This document shows, piece by piece, positions 7,659-16,006 of a stretch of 64,000 nt of DNA. The notes under the pieces are model-generated. The model was not told the DNA's origin and did not search any database. It saw only the letters and a program-made list of their open reading frames with translations. Both the position numbers and the translations under genes were made by a program. How positions within the stretch are numbered: position 1 is the stretch's first letter; each line of letters begins with the position of its first letter. Source of the DNA: Flavobacterium celericrescens (GTDB lineage: Bacteria; Bacteroidota; Bacteroidia; Flavobacteriales; Flavobacteriaceae); NCBI RefSeq assembly GCF_011392075.1, contig NZ_JAAJBV010000005.1, forward strand, positions 62,001 to 126,000, given 5' to 3'.

Positions 7659-9596
7659 ATGAACAAAAAGTTTATTGGCTTAAGTGTATTTACACTAGCT
7701 ACTGCTTTTGCGTATGGACAAGAACAAGATACGATTAAAGCAACTAATTTGAAAGAAGTGGTCGTTTCAGACACAAAATTTGCACAAAGTAGAGAAAAAT
7801 CAGGTAAAATTATTGAGGTAATCACAGCTCAAGATTTGGCTAAAAAACAAGGACAATCACTTGCCAATGTATTGAGTCAAGTAGCTGGAGTGGAAATCAA
7901 CGGTAATCAATCGTTTGGAGGAAAAAACTTAGGTTATTACATTCGTGGTGGTCGCAATCGTCAGGTTGCTATTTACATTGATGGTGTTCCGGTTTCTGAT
8001 GCATCAGGAATTAATATTGAATACGATTTGCGTCTGATTCCAGTAGAACAAATCGAGAAAATTGAGGTAATGAAAGGCGCTTCGAGTACTTTGTATGGAA
8101 CAGGAGCTGCAACTGGAGTTATCAATATTACGTTGAAAAAATCAGCTAAAAAAGAAATTTCGGGAAATGCGTACATCAATATGGGAACGCAAAACACTTC
8201 GGAGACTTCAAAAACAAGTCCACAAGATTTTAATCAAGGATTTTCGGTTAATGGAACGATTAATAAAGTTTCATACATGACTTCATTGAATAGTACAGAA
8301 ACTAAAGGAATGTCCGAAGCAGCTGGAGAAAATTTTGAAGAGGATACGTTTTCTAGAGTTAATGTGCTCCAAAAAATCGGTTTTAGGGTGAATGAGAAAT
8401 TGAATTTTGATTTTTTTGGAAATTATGATCGAATTAAGAATACATTTGATAATTCATTTGATGGGAATAGTGCTAATTCTGATGATTTGAATAACAATAG
8501 TTTTTCCGAACAATTTAGAATCGGATTCTTGCCAAAATACAAATATGCTAAAGGAGAGTTTGCAATTAATACAGGTGCTACAACAATAGATAGAACTATT
8601 AATATTTCAAACTCATGGTCTGGAACTATAGATGTTTATAATTACACAGGAAGAACTGTTTCTGTTGATGCATTTAATAAATATAAATTTAGTAATCATT
8701 TGTTTGCAGTCATAGGAACACAATATCAATATGTAGACATGACTCAAAAAGATGCTTATACGGATGTGGCAAGAGAAGGAGCTAAGTTTAATTTAATTGA
8801 CCCATATATTACTGTTGTTTTTAATTCTGAATTTGGCTTAAACATCAATGCCGGAGCAAGATTTAACACACATAGTGAATATGGAAATCAAGTAGTTTAT
8901 AACTTCAATCCAAGTTTTTCTTTTGAAAATTTACCTTTAAAAGTTTTGGCTTCGTACAGTACAGCTTTCATCACACCAAGTTTATACCAATTATACGGTC
9001 CTTACGGAAATTTAGACTTAACTCCAGAAGAAAATGCAACAGCAGAATTTGGTTTTGAATCGCAATTATTAGATAAGAAATTGACAATTAATGCAGTCGG
9101 TTTTTATAGAGAAGAAGAAAATACTATAGGATTCTATTATAATTCTGCTACGTTTGAATCTTACTATATCAATACCAATGGAACATATAATGCAAAAGGA
9201 ATTGAAGCAAGTGTGAGATTTAGGTTGTCAGAAAAATTCAATATTGGTGGAAATTACACTTTTACACAAGTTGAAGAACAATTAAACCGCTTGATTCCAA
9301 AACACAAAGGAAATATCGATTTGAATTATCAGTTTAAAAAAGGAACTTTTGGATTAACATATCAATATGTAAATCAACGTTCAGATGCTTATTATGATTC
9401 TAATATATGGGCAACAGCTGCAGTCGAGTTACCAGCTTATCAATTGCTTAATTCAAATATATCTTATGATTTATTGCCTAATCGATTGAGAATATTTGGA
9501 GCAGTAAATAATATTCTTAATGATGACTTTCAGGAACTTATTGGCTACAATTCGCGAGGAAGAAATTATAAATTAGGTTTAAATTTCATGTTTTAA
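7659..9596 (+). CDS. btuB: TonB-dependent receptor for cobalamin (BtuB-like)
   Basis: 645 residues from ATG 7659, chosen because the signal peptide MNKKFIGLSVFTLATAFAYG starts there; an upstream in-frame ATG at 7596 would place about 20 odd residues before it. A TonB box-like segment (LKEVVVSDTKF) is followed by a plug domain with YIRGGRNRQVAIYIDGVPV and GASSTLYGTGAATGVINI, then a beta-barrel ending NYKLGLNFMF with a terminal Phe. It moves substrate across the outer membrane using TonB. The cobalamin riboswitch directly upstream sets the substrate. Confidence 0.9.
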   Translation: MNKKFIGLSVFTLATAFAYGQEQDTIKATNLKEVVVSDTKFAQSREKSGKIIEVITAQDLAKKQGQSLANVLSQVAGVEINGNQSFGGKNLGYYIRGGRNRQVAIYIDGVPVSDASGINIEYDLRLIPVEQIEKIEVMKGASSTLYGTGAATGVINITLKKSAKKEISGNAYINMGTQNTSETSKTSPQDFNQGFSVNGTINKVSYMTSLNSTETKGMSEAAGENFEEDTFSRVNVLQKIGFRVNEKLNFDFFGNYDRIKNTFDNSFDGNSANSDDLNNNSFSEQFRIGFLPKYKYAKGEFAINTGATTIDRTINISNSWSGTIDVYNYTGRTVSVDAFNKYKFSNHLFAVIGTQYQYVDMTQKDAYTDVAREGAKFNLIDPYITVVFNSEFGLNINAGARFNTHSEYGNQVVYNFNPSFSFENLPLKVLASYSTAFITPSLYQLYGPYGNLDLTPEENATAEFGFESQLLDKKLTINAVGFYREEENTIGFYYNSATFESYYINTNGTYNAKGIEASVRFRLSEKFNIGGNYTFTQVEEQLNRLIPKHKGNIDLNYQFKKGTFGLTYQYVNQRSDAYYDSNIWATAAVELPAYQLLNSNISYDLLPNRLRIFGAVNNILNDDFQELIGYNSRGRNYKLGLNFMF

Positions 9597-9618
9597 TAAA
9601 GTTAATTAATTGATTTTT

Positions 9619-9655
9619 AAAAGGTTTTGGTAATTATTTATCAAAACCTTTTTTT
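9619..9655 (+). terminator. Rho-independent terminator after the TonB receptor
   Basis: AAAAGGTTTTG and CAAAACCTT pair around a 12-nt loop, followed by a run of T. It closes the receptor transcript and separates it from the sigma factor operon. Confidence 0.8.
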
Positions 9656-9708
9656 ATTTGTAACAAAATTGATTTACATTCGTCTTCATTATAAACCAAC
9701 CCATTACA

Positions 9709-10224
9709 ATGAACCAAAACGAGTTTGTACATATTATAACTCCTTTTAAAGATAAGTTATTTCGTTTAGCAAAACGAATGCTTGTAAGTACAGAGGAAGC
9801 TGAAGATGCTACGCAAGAAGTATTGGTGCGGTTATGGAATAAAAATAGTTCGTTAAAACAATATAATAGTGTTGAGGCTTTAGCAATGACAATGACAAAA
9901 AATTATTGCTTGGATCAATTGAAGAGTAAAAGAGCCACTAATTTGCAAATTGTACACAATAATTATCAAGATAAACAAGCAAGTGTAGAAACACAAATAG
10001 AATATCAAAACACGTTGCATTGGGCAGAAAAATTAATCAATGATTTACCCGAACAACAGCGAATTATATTACAACTTAGAGAAATTGAAGAATACGAATT
10101 TTCGGATATTGCTCAAGTCTTAGAAATGAATGAAACAGCGGTTCGAGTAGCTTTATCAAGAGCTAGAAAAACCTTGAGAGAACAAATAGAAAAAACACAT
10201 AATTATGGAATCCATGTTAGTTGA
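9709..10224 (+). CDS. ECF RNA polymerase sigma factor
   Basis: 171 residues with sigma-70 region 2 (LFRLAKRMLVSTEEAEDATQ, about 17-36) and region 4 (LPEQQRIILQLREIEEYEF, about 114-132, then a helix-turn-helix with NETAVRVALSRARKTLRE). No extra domains. Its last 20 nt overlap the next gene, so the two are translationally coupled. It probably controls this operon (10205-11721), but no autoregulated promoter was identified. Confidence 0.92.
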   Translation: MNQNEFVHIITPFKDKLFRLAKRMLVSTEEAEDATQEVLVRLWNKNSSLKQYNSVEALAMTMTKNYCLDQLKSKRATNLQIVHNNYQDKQASVETQIEYQNTLHWAEKLINDLPEQQRIILQLREIEEYEFSDIAQVLEMNETAVRVALSRARKTLREQIEKTHNYGIHVS

Positions 10225-10648
10225 ACAACTAGTAGAAAAATATTTTCAAGGAGAAACCACTATAGCCGAAGAAAAACAATTAAAGGCCTATTTTTCTTCG
10301 AGTGATATAGCGCCACATTTGGTGAGATATCAATCGCTATTTGGTTACTTTGAAACACAAAAAGGAACGCAATTCGAGCAAAAACTTCCATTACAACCTA
10401 GAAAACAAAGTACTGTAAAATGGATTGGAATTGCAGCAAGCTTTGTGGTACTTTTTGGATTGGCTACTTTCTTTTTATATCCAACAGAACCTAAAAATGA
10501 AGATTTAGGAACTTTTGATAATCCAGAAGAAGCCTATTTAGAAACGCAAAAAGCATTGCTAATGGTTTCAGAACAAGTAAACTTTGGCATGGAAAGTGTA
10601 TCTCATTTAAAAGAATACGAAAAAACAAAAAAAACAATTTTTAAATAA
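10205..10648 (+). CDS. Putative anti-sigma/sigma-associated membrane protein
   Basis: 147 residues, one membrane segment near 75-93 (WIGIAASFVVLFGLATFFLY). The N-terminal part VEQLVEKYFQGETTIAEEKQLKAYF resembles the short helical start often found in proteins encoded next to Bacteroidota ECF sigma factors (only a part is quoted: VEKYFQGETTIAEEKQLKAY). No zinc-binding ZAS motif is present. Overlap with the sigma gene supports a regulatory pairing, but an anti-sigma role is inferred. Confidence 0.65.
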   Translation: MESMLVEQLVEKYFQGETTIAEEKQLKAYFSSSDIAPHLVRYQSLFGYFETQKGTQFEQKLPLQPRKQSTVKWIGIAASFVVLFGLATFFLYPTEPKNEDLGTFDNPEEAYLETQKALLMVSEQVNFGMESVSHLKEYEKTKKTIFK

Positions 10649-10657
10649 TAAAATCAC

Positions 10658-11185
10658 ATGAAAAATTTAGTAGTAGTTATAGCATTTTTAATGTCATCAG
10701 CGGTATCATTTGCTCAAAATGCTTTTGATAAATTTGAAGATAAAGAAGGAGTAACATCTGTTGTTGTAAACAAAAAGATGTTTGAAATGATGAGTAAAGT
10801 AAAAGTTGATGCAAAGGATAAAGAAACACAACAATATTTAAATTTACTAAAAAAATTAGATAATTTAAAAGTGTTTACAACAAGTAGTACAAAAGTAGGA
10901 GCTGAAATGAAAGCAACGGTAAACAGCTATTTGAAATCAAATCCTTTAGAAGAATTGATGCGTGTAAATAATGAGGGTAAAAACGTTAAAATCTATGTAA
11001 AATCAGGAGCTAATGAAAACATTGTAAAAGAGCTTTTGATGTTTATTGAGGGTGCTAATGTGAAAGATGCCAATACAATTGTTTTATCATTAACAGGGAA
11101 TTTCAGTTTAGATGAAATTTCAATGTTAACAGAAAAAATGAGCTTGCCTGGTGGAGATGATTTGAAAAAAGCTTCAAATAAATAA
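10658..11185 (+). CDS. DUF4252 family exported protein
   Basis: 175 residues with a Sec signal peptide (MKNLVVVIAFLMSSAVSFAQ) and a DUF4252-like domain (KEGVTSVVVNKKMFEMMSKV near 29-48). It is part of the ECF sigma operon, 9 bp after the membrane protein. Function unknown; the family occurs next to ECF sigma factors in many Bacteroidota. Confidence 0.75.
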   Translation: MKNLVVVIAFLMSSAVSFAQNAFDKFEDKEGVTSVVVNKKMFEMMSKVKVDAKDKETQQYLNLLKKLDNLKVFTTSSTKVGAEMKATVNSYLKSNPLEELMRVNNEGKNVKIYVKSGANENIVKELLMFIEGANVKDANTIVLSLTGNFSLDEISMLTEKMSLPGGDDLKKASNK

Positions 11186-11187
11186 TC

Positions 11188-11721
11188 ATGAAAAAGCTAT
11201 TCGTAATAGTGGTTTCTAGTATTCTTTTATGGAGTTGTGAAACTAAACCTACCTTGCAAAAGTATTTTGTAAAAAACACAGAATCTTCAAACTTTGTTTC
11301 TGTTGATTTGGCTCCAAGTATCATTAATACGGAAAAGGTAACTTTAACAACCGCCGAAAAAGAAGCGTTACAGTCGTTTGAAAAAATGAATATTTTAGCT
11401 TTCAAAACAGATTCTAATGATGTGGCGAACTATGATAAGGAAATCAAAGAGGTAAAATCGCTTTTAAAAGATGAAACCTATCAACAGTTGATGAAAGTAG
11501 GATCAGGAAATGACGGAGCAGCGGTTTATTTTGTAGGTGAAGATGAGCATATTGATGAATTTGTTTTACTAGCAAGTAAAAAGGAAAATGGTTTTGCCGT
11601 TGTGAGAGTTTTGGGTAATGATATGAACCCAACTCATATTTTAAATATGTTGAGTTTGCTTAAAAAATCAGATATGAATTTAGAACAACTCAAACCACTA
11701 CAAGAGTTGATGAAGAAATAA
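11188..11721 (+). CDS. DUF4252 family lipoprotein
   Basis: 177 residues. The signal ends SSILLWSC (Cys17), so the protein is likely a lipoprotein. The body repeats the DUF4252 plan of the preceding gene (FVSVDLAPSII near 36-46; KENGFAVVRVLGNDM near 125-139). The two paralogues lie 2 bp apart and probably arose by tandem duplication. It is the last gene before a strong shared terminator. Confidence 0.75.
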   Translation: MKKLFVIVVSSILLWSCETKPTLQKYFVKNTESSNFVSVDLAPSIINTEKVTLTTAEKEALQSFEKMNILAFKTDSNDVANYDKEIKEVKSLLKDETYQQLMKVGSGNDGAAVYFVGEDEHIDEFVLLASKKENGFAVVRVLGNDMNPTHILNMLSLLKKSDMNLEQLKPLQELMKK

Positions 11722-11723
11722 TA

Positions 11724-11749
11724 AAAATCCCGCTACAGCGGGATTTTTT
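11724..11749. terminator. Bidirectional terminator between sigma operon and crt operon
   Basis: AAAAATCCCGCT-AC-AGCGGGATTTTTT, a 12-bp stem with a 2-nt gap centre and A/T runs on both sides. It serves the plus-strand DUF4252 operon and the minus-strand crtZ, whose stop codon overlaps it. Confidence 0.85.
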
Positions 11750-12191
11750 AGTTTTTATAATATTTGAAAGGAACAATTAGCATTCCGAAACATTCTCCAT
11801 GTTCTTTACCAATATGTTTGTGGTGCATTTTATGTGCTCTTCTAACAGCTCTTGCATAGCGATTGTTGGCATTTCTAAACAATTTAAAACGTTGGTGAAT
11901 GAAAATGTCGTGTACTAAAAAATAAGCGATTCCATAAGCTAGAATACCTAACCCAATTGCTAATCCAAGTTCAAAGATTTCGTATTTCCAAAGCAAAAAA
12001 CAACCAATACTTACAACGGCATAAAATATAAAGAAAGCATCGTTTCTTTCAAACCAAGAATCGTGGTCTTTTTTATGATGATCTGCATGTAAAACCCATA
12101 AAAACCCATGCATGATATATTTATGACTAAACCAAGCCATAAATTCCATAAAGAAAAACGTTGTAAAAAATACTAAAACATGTATCCACAT
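11748..12191 (-). CDS. crtZ: Beta-carotene hydroxylase CrtZ
   Basis: 147-residue membrane di-iron hydroxylase. Histidine boxes are visible: HKYIMHG (about 23-29), HADHHKKDH (about 35-43) and HKMHHKHIGKEHGE (about 115-128). It would convert beta-carotene to zeaxanthin. It ends the minus-strand crtI-crtB-crtZ operon. No lycopene cyclase (crtY) is present in the window, so that step must be encoded elsewhere. Confidence 0.93.
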   Translation of the reverse strand: MWIHVLVFFTTFFFMEFMAWFSHKYIMHGFLWVLHADHHKKDHDSWFERNDAFFIFYAVVSIGCFLLWKYEIFELGLAIGLGILAYGIAYFLVHDIFIHQRFKLFRNANNRYARAVRRAHKMHHKHIGKEHGECFGMLIVPFKYYKN

Positions 12192-12202
12192 AATATTTTT
12201 GA

Positions 12203-13042
12203 TTAAATAATGTTCAATTTATAATTCAAATAGCATTTTGCTAATAATCCCACTTTTTCATGATCTGGAACACGAATTCGTGTGTTTTTAATTTCTAAAG
12301 ATGGCGTTTTCTTTAATTTGCTCAATAATTTCTTGTAGTAAATATAAGCAGTATAAACACCAAATTTTGCTTCTAATGGCAATTTTTGAATACCTTCAAA
12401 TCCTGCATCAAAATCTGCTTGAATTTCAGCAATAATTTGTTGTTTAGAAGTTTCGTCTAGTCTTGATAAATCGGTATTTGGGAAATAAGTTCTGCTTAAA
12501 TCTTCAAAATCAGCTTTTAAATCTCTCAAAAAATTTACTTTTTGAAAAGCAGAACCTAGTCGCATAGCACTATGTTTTAGTTCTTCATATTTTTCAATAT
12601 TTCCATTTACAAAAACTTTTAAACACATCAATCCTACTACATCTGCAGAACCATAAATGTATTCGTTATATTCTTCCACAGTAGTATATTTCGTTTTAGA
12701 TAAGTCTAATTTCATACTTTTCATAAAAGCAGCAATTAGTTCATTCGGGATATTATATTTATTAACCGTATGTTGAAACGAATTTAGAATAGGATTTAGA
12801 CTTATTTTTTGTGAAAGCGCTAATTCTAAATCGTTTTCAAATTGTGTAAACAAAAGGTCTTTGTCATAATCATGAAAAGTGTCTACAATTTCATCTGCAA
12901 AACGTACGAAGCCATAGATATTATAAATATCTTGTCTAATGGATGGCGCTAACATTTTAACTGCAGAAGAAAATGATGTGCTGTATGCTTTTGTAACTTT
13001 CATGCTACAATCAAACGAAACATTGTCAAAAATTGATTTCAT
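12203..13042 (-). CDS. crtB: Phytoene synthase CrtB
   Basis: 279 residues of the trans-isoprenyl diphosphate synthase head-to-head class. The Asp-rich motifs are DEIVDTF (about 51-57) and FLRDLKADFED (about 171-181), which bind the two geranylgeranyl diphosphates through magnesium. It lies 1 bp from crtI, in the same operon, and supplies phytoene to it. Confidence 0.93.
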   Translation of the reverse strand: MKSIFDNVSFDCSMKVTKAYSTSFSSAVKMLAPSIRQDIYNIYGFVRFADEIVDTFHDYDKDLLFTQFENDLELALSQKISLNPILNSFQHTVNKYNIPNELIAAFMKSMKLDLSKTKYTTVEEYNEYIYGSADVVGLMCLKVFVNGNIEKYEELKHSAMRLGSAFQKVNFLRDLKADFEDLSRTYFPNTDLSRLDETSKQQIIAEIQADFDAGFEGIQKLPLEAKFGVYTAYIYYKKLLSKLKKTPSLEIKNTRIRVPDHEKVGLLAKCYLNYKLNII

Positions 13043-13043
13043 A

Positions 13044-14504
13044 CTATTGATACTTTTCTATTAAATCTGAAACTAACTTACCTGAAATTAATGCAGGAGG
13101 TACACCTGGTCCTGGAACAGTTAATTGACCAGTAAAATATAAGTTTTTAACTTTTTTACTTTTCAATTTAGGTCTTAAAAAAGCAGTTTGCAGTAAAGTA
13201 TTTGCCATACCATACGCATTCCCTTTGTACGAATTATATTCTTTAATAAAATCATTTACACAAAATGACTCTTTGAATATTATACTGTTTTTTACTTCTT
13301 GTTTTGTTAAGTATTCAAAACGAGAAATGATTTTTTCAAAATATAACTCTCGCAATTCATTAGTGTCTTCAATACCTGGAGCTAATGGAATTAAAAATAT
13401 TCCAGCTTCTTTTCCATTTGGAGCTGAGTTTGTATCAGTTTTTGAGGGAAAACTTGCATAGAAAAGAGGCTCTTCTGGCCATTTTGGATTATCATAAATA
13501 GCTTCAGCATGTATATCAAAATCAACATCAAAAAATAAAGAGTGATGTTCTACATTTTCTATTTTTTTATCAAATCCTACATAAAATAGGAGTGATGAAG
13601 GAGCAAAGGTTTTCTTTGACCAATATTTTTCTGTGTATTGACGATGATTTTCATCTAACAACGTTTCAGAATGATGATAATCGGCACCGCTTAGCACCAC
13701 TTCTGCAGGAACGATTTTATTATTTACTAAAATGCCAGTAGCTTTTCTGTTAATTACATCAATTTTTTCTACATTGGCATTGGTTTCAATTTTTACGCCT
13801 AGTTCTTTTGCCAAAGTTTCAATTGCTAAAATAACCGAATACATTCCATTTTTTGGGTGCCATGTACCTAATCCAAAATCTGCATAGTTCATGAAGCTGT
13901 AAAAAGATGGTGTATCGCTTGGTTTTGCGCCTAAAAACAATACTGGAAATTCTAATATTTGAATTAATTTGGTATTCTTGAATCGTTTTCTAACATCTTT
14001 TGAAATATTACTAAAAAACTGATTTACTTTTTTTGCTGTTTCTAACGTAATTAATTCCAACGGTGATTCACCTGGACGATAAACTAAATCTTTAATTGCA
14101 ATATCATAGTTGCTTTTAGCTTCAGCCATAAATTGTTCCAATTGTTTTCCACTTCTTTTTTCGATAGATTCAAAAGTGTTTACAATTTCTGGTAAATTAT
14201 CGGCTATAGTTACAAAATCTAACTGCCCAAAGTAGACTTGATAAGCAGGAGATAATTTTATCAATTCGTAATAATCAGTCGGTTTTTTGTTAAAATCTGC
14301 AAAAAAACGTTCAAAAACATCGGGCATCCAATACCATGTAGGACCAATATCAAAAACAAAACCTTCTTTTTTTAATTGACGCGCTCTTCCTCCTATAGTT
14401 TCATTTTTTTCATAGATAATTACTTCATTTCCAGCTTTTGCTAAATAACATGCAGCTGCTAATGAAGAAAATCCTGAACCAATTATTACAATTTTTTTAC
14501 TCAC
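13044..14504 (-). CDS. crtI: Phytoene desaturase CrtI
   Basis: FAD-dependent desaturase (486 residues) that turns phytoene into lycopene. The dinucleotide motif GSGFSSLAAACYLAKAG lies at the N terminus and the C-terminal FAD motif has YFTGQLTVPGPGVP. Start: no ATG exists upstream of the core. The furthest possible start, TTG at 14525, lies inside the -7 promoter element, so GTG at 14504 is chosen. That places the start 19 nt from the promoter's CAAATATA, compared with 20 nt for the merR gene under the twin promoter. Confidence 0.9.
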   Translation of the reverse strand: MSKKIVIIGSGFSSLAAACYLAKAGNEVIIYEKNETIGGRARQLKKEGFVFDIGPTWYWMPDVFERFFADFNKKPTDYYELIKLSPAYQVYFGQLDFVTIADNLPEIVNTFESIEKRSGKQLEQFMAEAKSNYDIAIKDLVYRPGESPLELITLETAKKVNQFFSNISKDVRKRFKNTKLIQILEFPVLFLGAKPSDTPSFYSFMNYADFGLGTWHPKNGMYSVILAIETLAKELGVKIETNANVEKIDVINRKATGILVNNKIVPAEVVLSGADYHHSETLLDENHRQYTEKYWSKKTFAPSSLLFYVGFDKKIENVEHHSLFFDVDFDIHAEAIYDNPKWPEEPLFYASFPSKTDTNSAPNGKEAGIFLIPLAPGIEDTNELRELYFEKIISRFEYLTKQEVKNSIIFKESFCVNDFIKEYNSYKGNAYGMANTLLQTAFLRPKLKSKKVKNLYFTGQLTVPGPGVPPALISGKLVSDLIEKYQ

Positions 14505-14514
14505 AGTTTTAATT

Positions 14515-14546
14515 TTGTTTAACAAATATAGTAAAAAAATTAAACA
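14515..14546 (-). promoter_or_regulatory. crtI promoter/operator, near-copy of the merR promoter
   Basis: Plus-strand TTGTTTAACAAATATAGTAA followed by an A-run and TTAAACA. On the minus strand this gives a -7 element TATATTTG, overlapping a TTTGTTTAACAAA-type palindrome. The same sequence with one substitution and one indel occurs at 15471-15501, before the MerR regulator. The shared palindrome is the likely operator of the CarH-like protein. Confidence 0.75.
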
Positions 14547-14559
14547 AAATGATAAAAGG

Positions 14560-15459
14560 TTATAATTTACTAGCTACTTCTTCTATACTTTTAAATATTT
14601 TCATAGTAGATGGTAAAGTTTTTGGATCAATATATTCAGTCATTCTGCCTAGTAGGAATGCTTCGTGGTTAGTTCCTTCGATAATTTTTGAGTTAAATGT
14701 CTTAATATATTCGTTAATGCTTTCCATGTTTGGTTCAACCGTAAAATAGCTAATAAAAGTTATTTTATCAAAACAGGTTTTCAAATTGATTAGACTTTCA
14801 ATTGGAATATTTTCGCCAAGATAAATGGTTTGGTAGCCATTATTTAAAATTTCATAGTTCAAATACATTAGACCTAGTTCATGTATTTCATTTGATGGCA
14901 AGAAAAGTACGAATACTTTATCATTTTTTATTGGAGCTTTGGTTTGAACTTTTTCAGTATTACTTAATACTTTTTGTTTGATGAGGTATGAAATAAAATG
15001 TTCATGAGCAGGGCTTATAGTTTCGGTTTGCCATAAAAAACCTAATTCCTGCATTAATGGGATAAAAACGGTGTAAAAAACTTCTTCAAATGATTTTTCA
15101 TTCAAAAGATTGTTATAAGTGTTAAAAAACAACGATTGATCAAAATTCATCATCGCAATTTTAAAAGTGCTTATTGCATGATTTTTTGCACTTTTTTCAG
15201 AAATGATGTCACTGGCTAGTTTAAAAATTTCTTCTTGGGATAATGTTGAAATTTTTGAAATTTTATAACCATAATTGTGTATTAAAACGATGTTTAATAA
15301 TTTCTGTAAGCTTTTTATATCATAAGAACGAATGTTTGTGTCAGAACGCATTGGTTCTAAAATATTGTATCTTTTTTCCCAAATTCTAATGGTATGTGCT
15401 TTAATACCAGATAAATTTTCTAAATCTTTTATACTAAATACATTTTTTACATTGTTCAT
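14560..15459 (-). CDS. CarH/LitR-like MerR regulator with B12-binding domain
   Basis: 299 residues. An N-terminal MerR winged helix (FSIKDLENLSGIKAHTIRIW, 8-27, then EKRYNILEP) is followed by a helical cobalamin-binding cap and a B12-binding Rossmann domain. The W-x9-EH motif is exact (Trp143, Glu153-His154) and the E-x-H-x-x-G motif is EIHELG (Glu191, His193, Gly196; His193 the expected lower ligand). The residue after Trp143 is Gln, where Thermus CarH has the His used in its light-induced bis-His adduct. It lies directly before crtI and probably represses the crt operon and itself. Confidence 0.88.
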   Translation of the reverse strand: MNNVKNVFSIKDLENLSGIKAHTIRIWEKRYNILEPMRSDTNIRSYDIKSLQKLLNIVLIHNYGYKISKISTLSQEEIFKLASDIISEKSAKNHAISTFKIAMMNFDQSLFFNTYNNLLNEKSFEEVFYTVFIPLMQELGFLWQTETISPAHEHFISYLIKQKVLSNTEKVQTKAPIKNDKVFVLFLPSNEIHELGLMYLNYEILNNGYQTIYLGENIPIESLINLKTCFDKITFISYFTVEPNMESINEYIKTFNSKIIEGTNHEAFLLGRMTEYIDPKTLPSTMKIFKSIEEVASKL

Positions 15460-15470
15460 TTTATATTTTT

Positions 15471-15501
15471 TTGTTTAACAAATATAATAAAAAAATAAAC
15501 A
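15471..15501 (-). promoter_or_regulatory. merR promoter/operator, near-copy of the crtI promoter
   Basis: Plus-strand TTGTTTAACAAATATAATAA, then an A-run and TAAACA. It gives a minus-strand -7 element TATATTTG about 20 nt before the start codon. The near identity with 14515-14546 points to one regulator acting on both. Confidence 0.75.
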
Positions 15502-15535
15502 GATTAATTAAAAATGAAAAGATTCAAAATTGATT

Positions 15536-15565
15536 CATAAAAAAACCACCTCAAAAAAGGTGGTA
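15536..15565 (-). terminator. Terminator of the histidine kinase/response regulator operon
   Basis: ACCACCT-CAAAAA-AGGTGGT stem (15545-15564); on the minus strand it is followed by a run of seven T. It separates the two-component genes from merR. Confidence 0.75.
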
Positions 15566-15601
15566 AGTTTTTATTTAGTTAAAAAGAAATAATCTTTATT
15601 T

Positions 15602-16006
15602 TTATAATGACATTACTATTTCTGCAAGTTTATCTTTAGTTACTGGTTTGATAATAAAATCAGTAACTGAGCTAATTTCTTTAGCTTTTGTGATATCATG
15701 AGGTGAAATAGAAGAAGAACAAATATAAATCAAGATTTTTTCTGTTTTATCTGTTTTTAAAGAAAGTGATGTGAACTCATCTAAAAATTGCCATCCATCC
15801 ATAATTGGCATAGAAAGATCAAGAAATATAACTTCAGGTAATTGATAATCGTTATTCAAGTTGTTTTTTAAATAGTTCAAAGCGTCTAATCCATTGTTAA
15901 AAACCTTAATTTCTTTAACATGATTAGTTTGTTCAATTATTCTTTGTGTTATGAAGACAAAAGTATCATCATCATCTACAAGTGCTAAAATTTCAATTTG
16001 CTTCAT
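15602..16006 (-). CDS. Single-domain response regulator (CheY-like)
   Basis: 134-residue receiver domain: acidic pocket ALVDDDDTF, phospho-acceptor Asp in EVIFLDLSMPIMDGW (about 49-63), the Ser/Thr switch in ICSSS, and the conserved Lys in FIIKP. It has no output domain. Its start overlaps the kinase gene by 14 nt, so the kinase is the expected partner. The output is unknown; it probably relays by protein contact. Confidence 0.92.
   Translation of the reverse strand: MKQIEILALVDDDDTFVFITQRIIEQTNHVKEIKVFNNGLDALNYLKNNLNNDYQLPEVIFLDLSMPIMDGWQFLDEFTSLSLKTDKTEKILIYICSSSISPHDITKAKEISSVTDFIIKPVTKDKLAEIVMSL

Noticed and set aside
7502..7825. 107-codon minus-strand ORF opposite the riboswitch and receptor start
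   Set aside because: It lies antisense to the riboswitch core and to a clear signal peptide and plug domain, and has no recognisable features.
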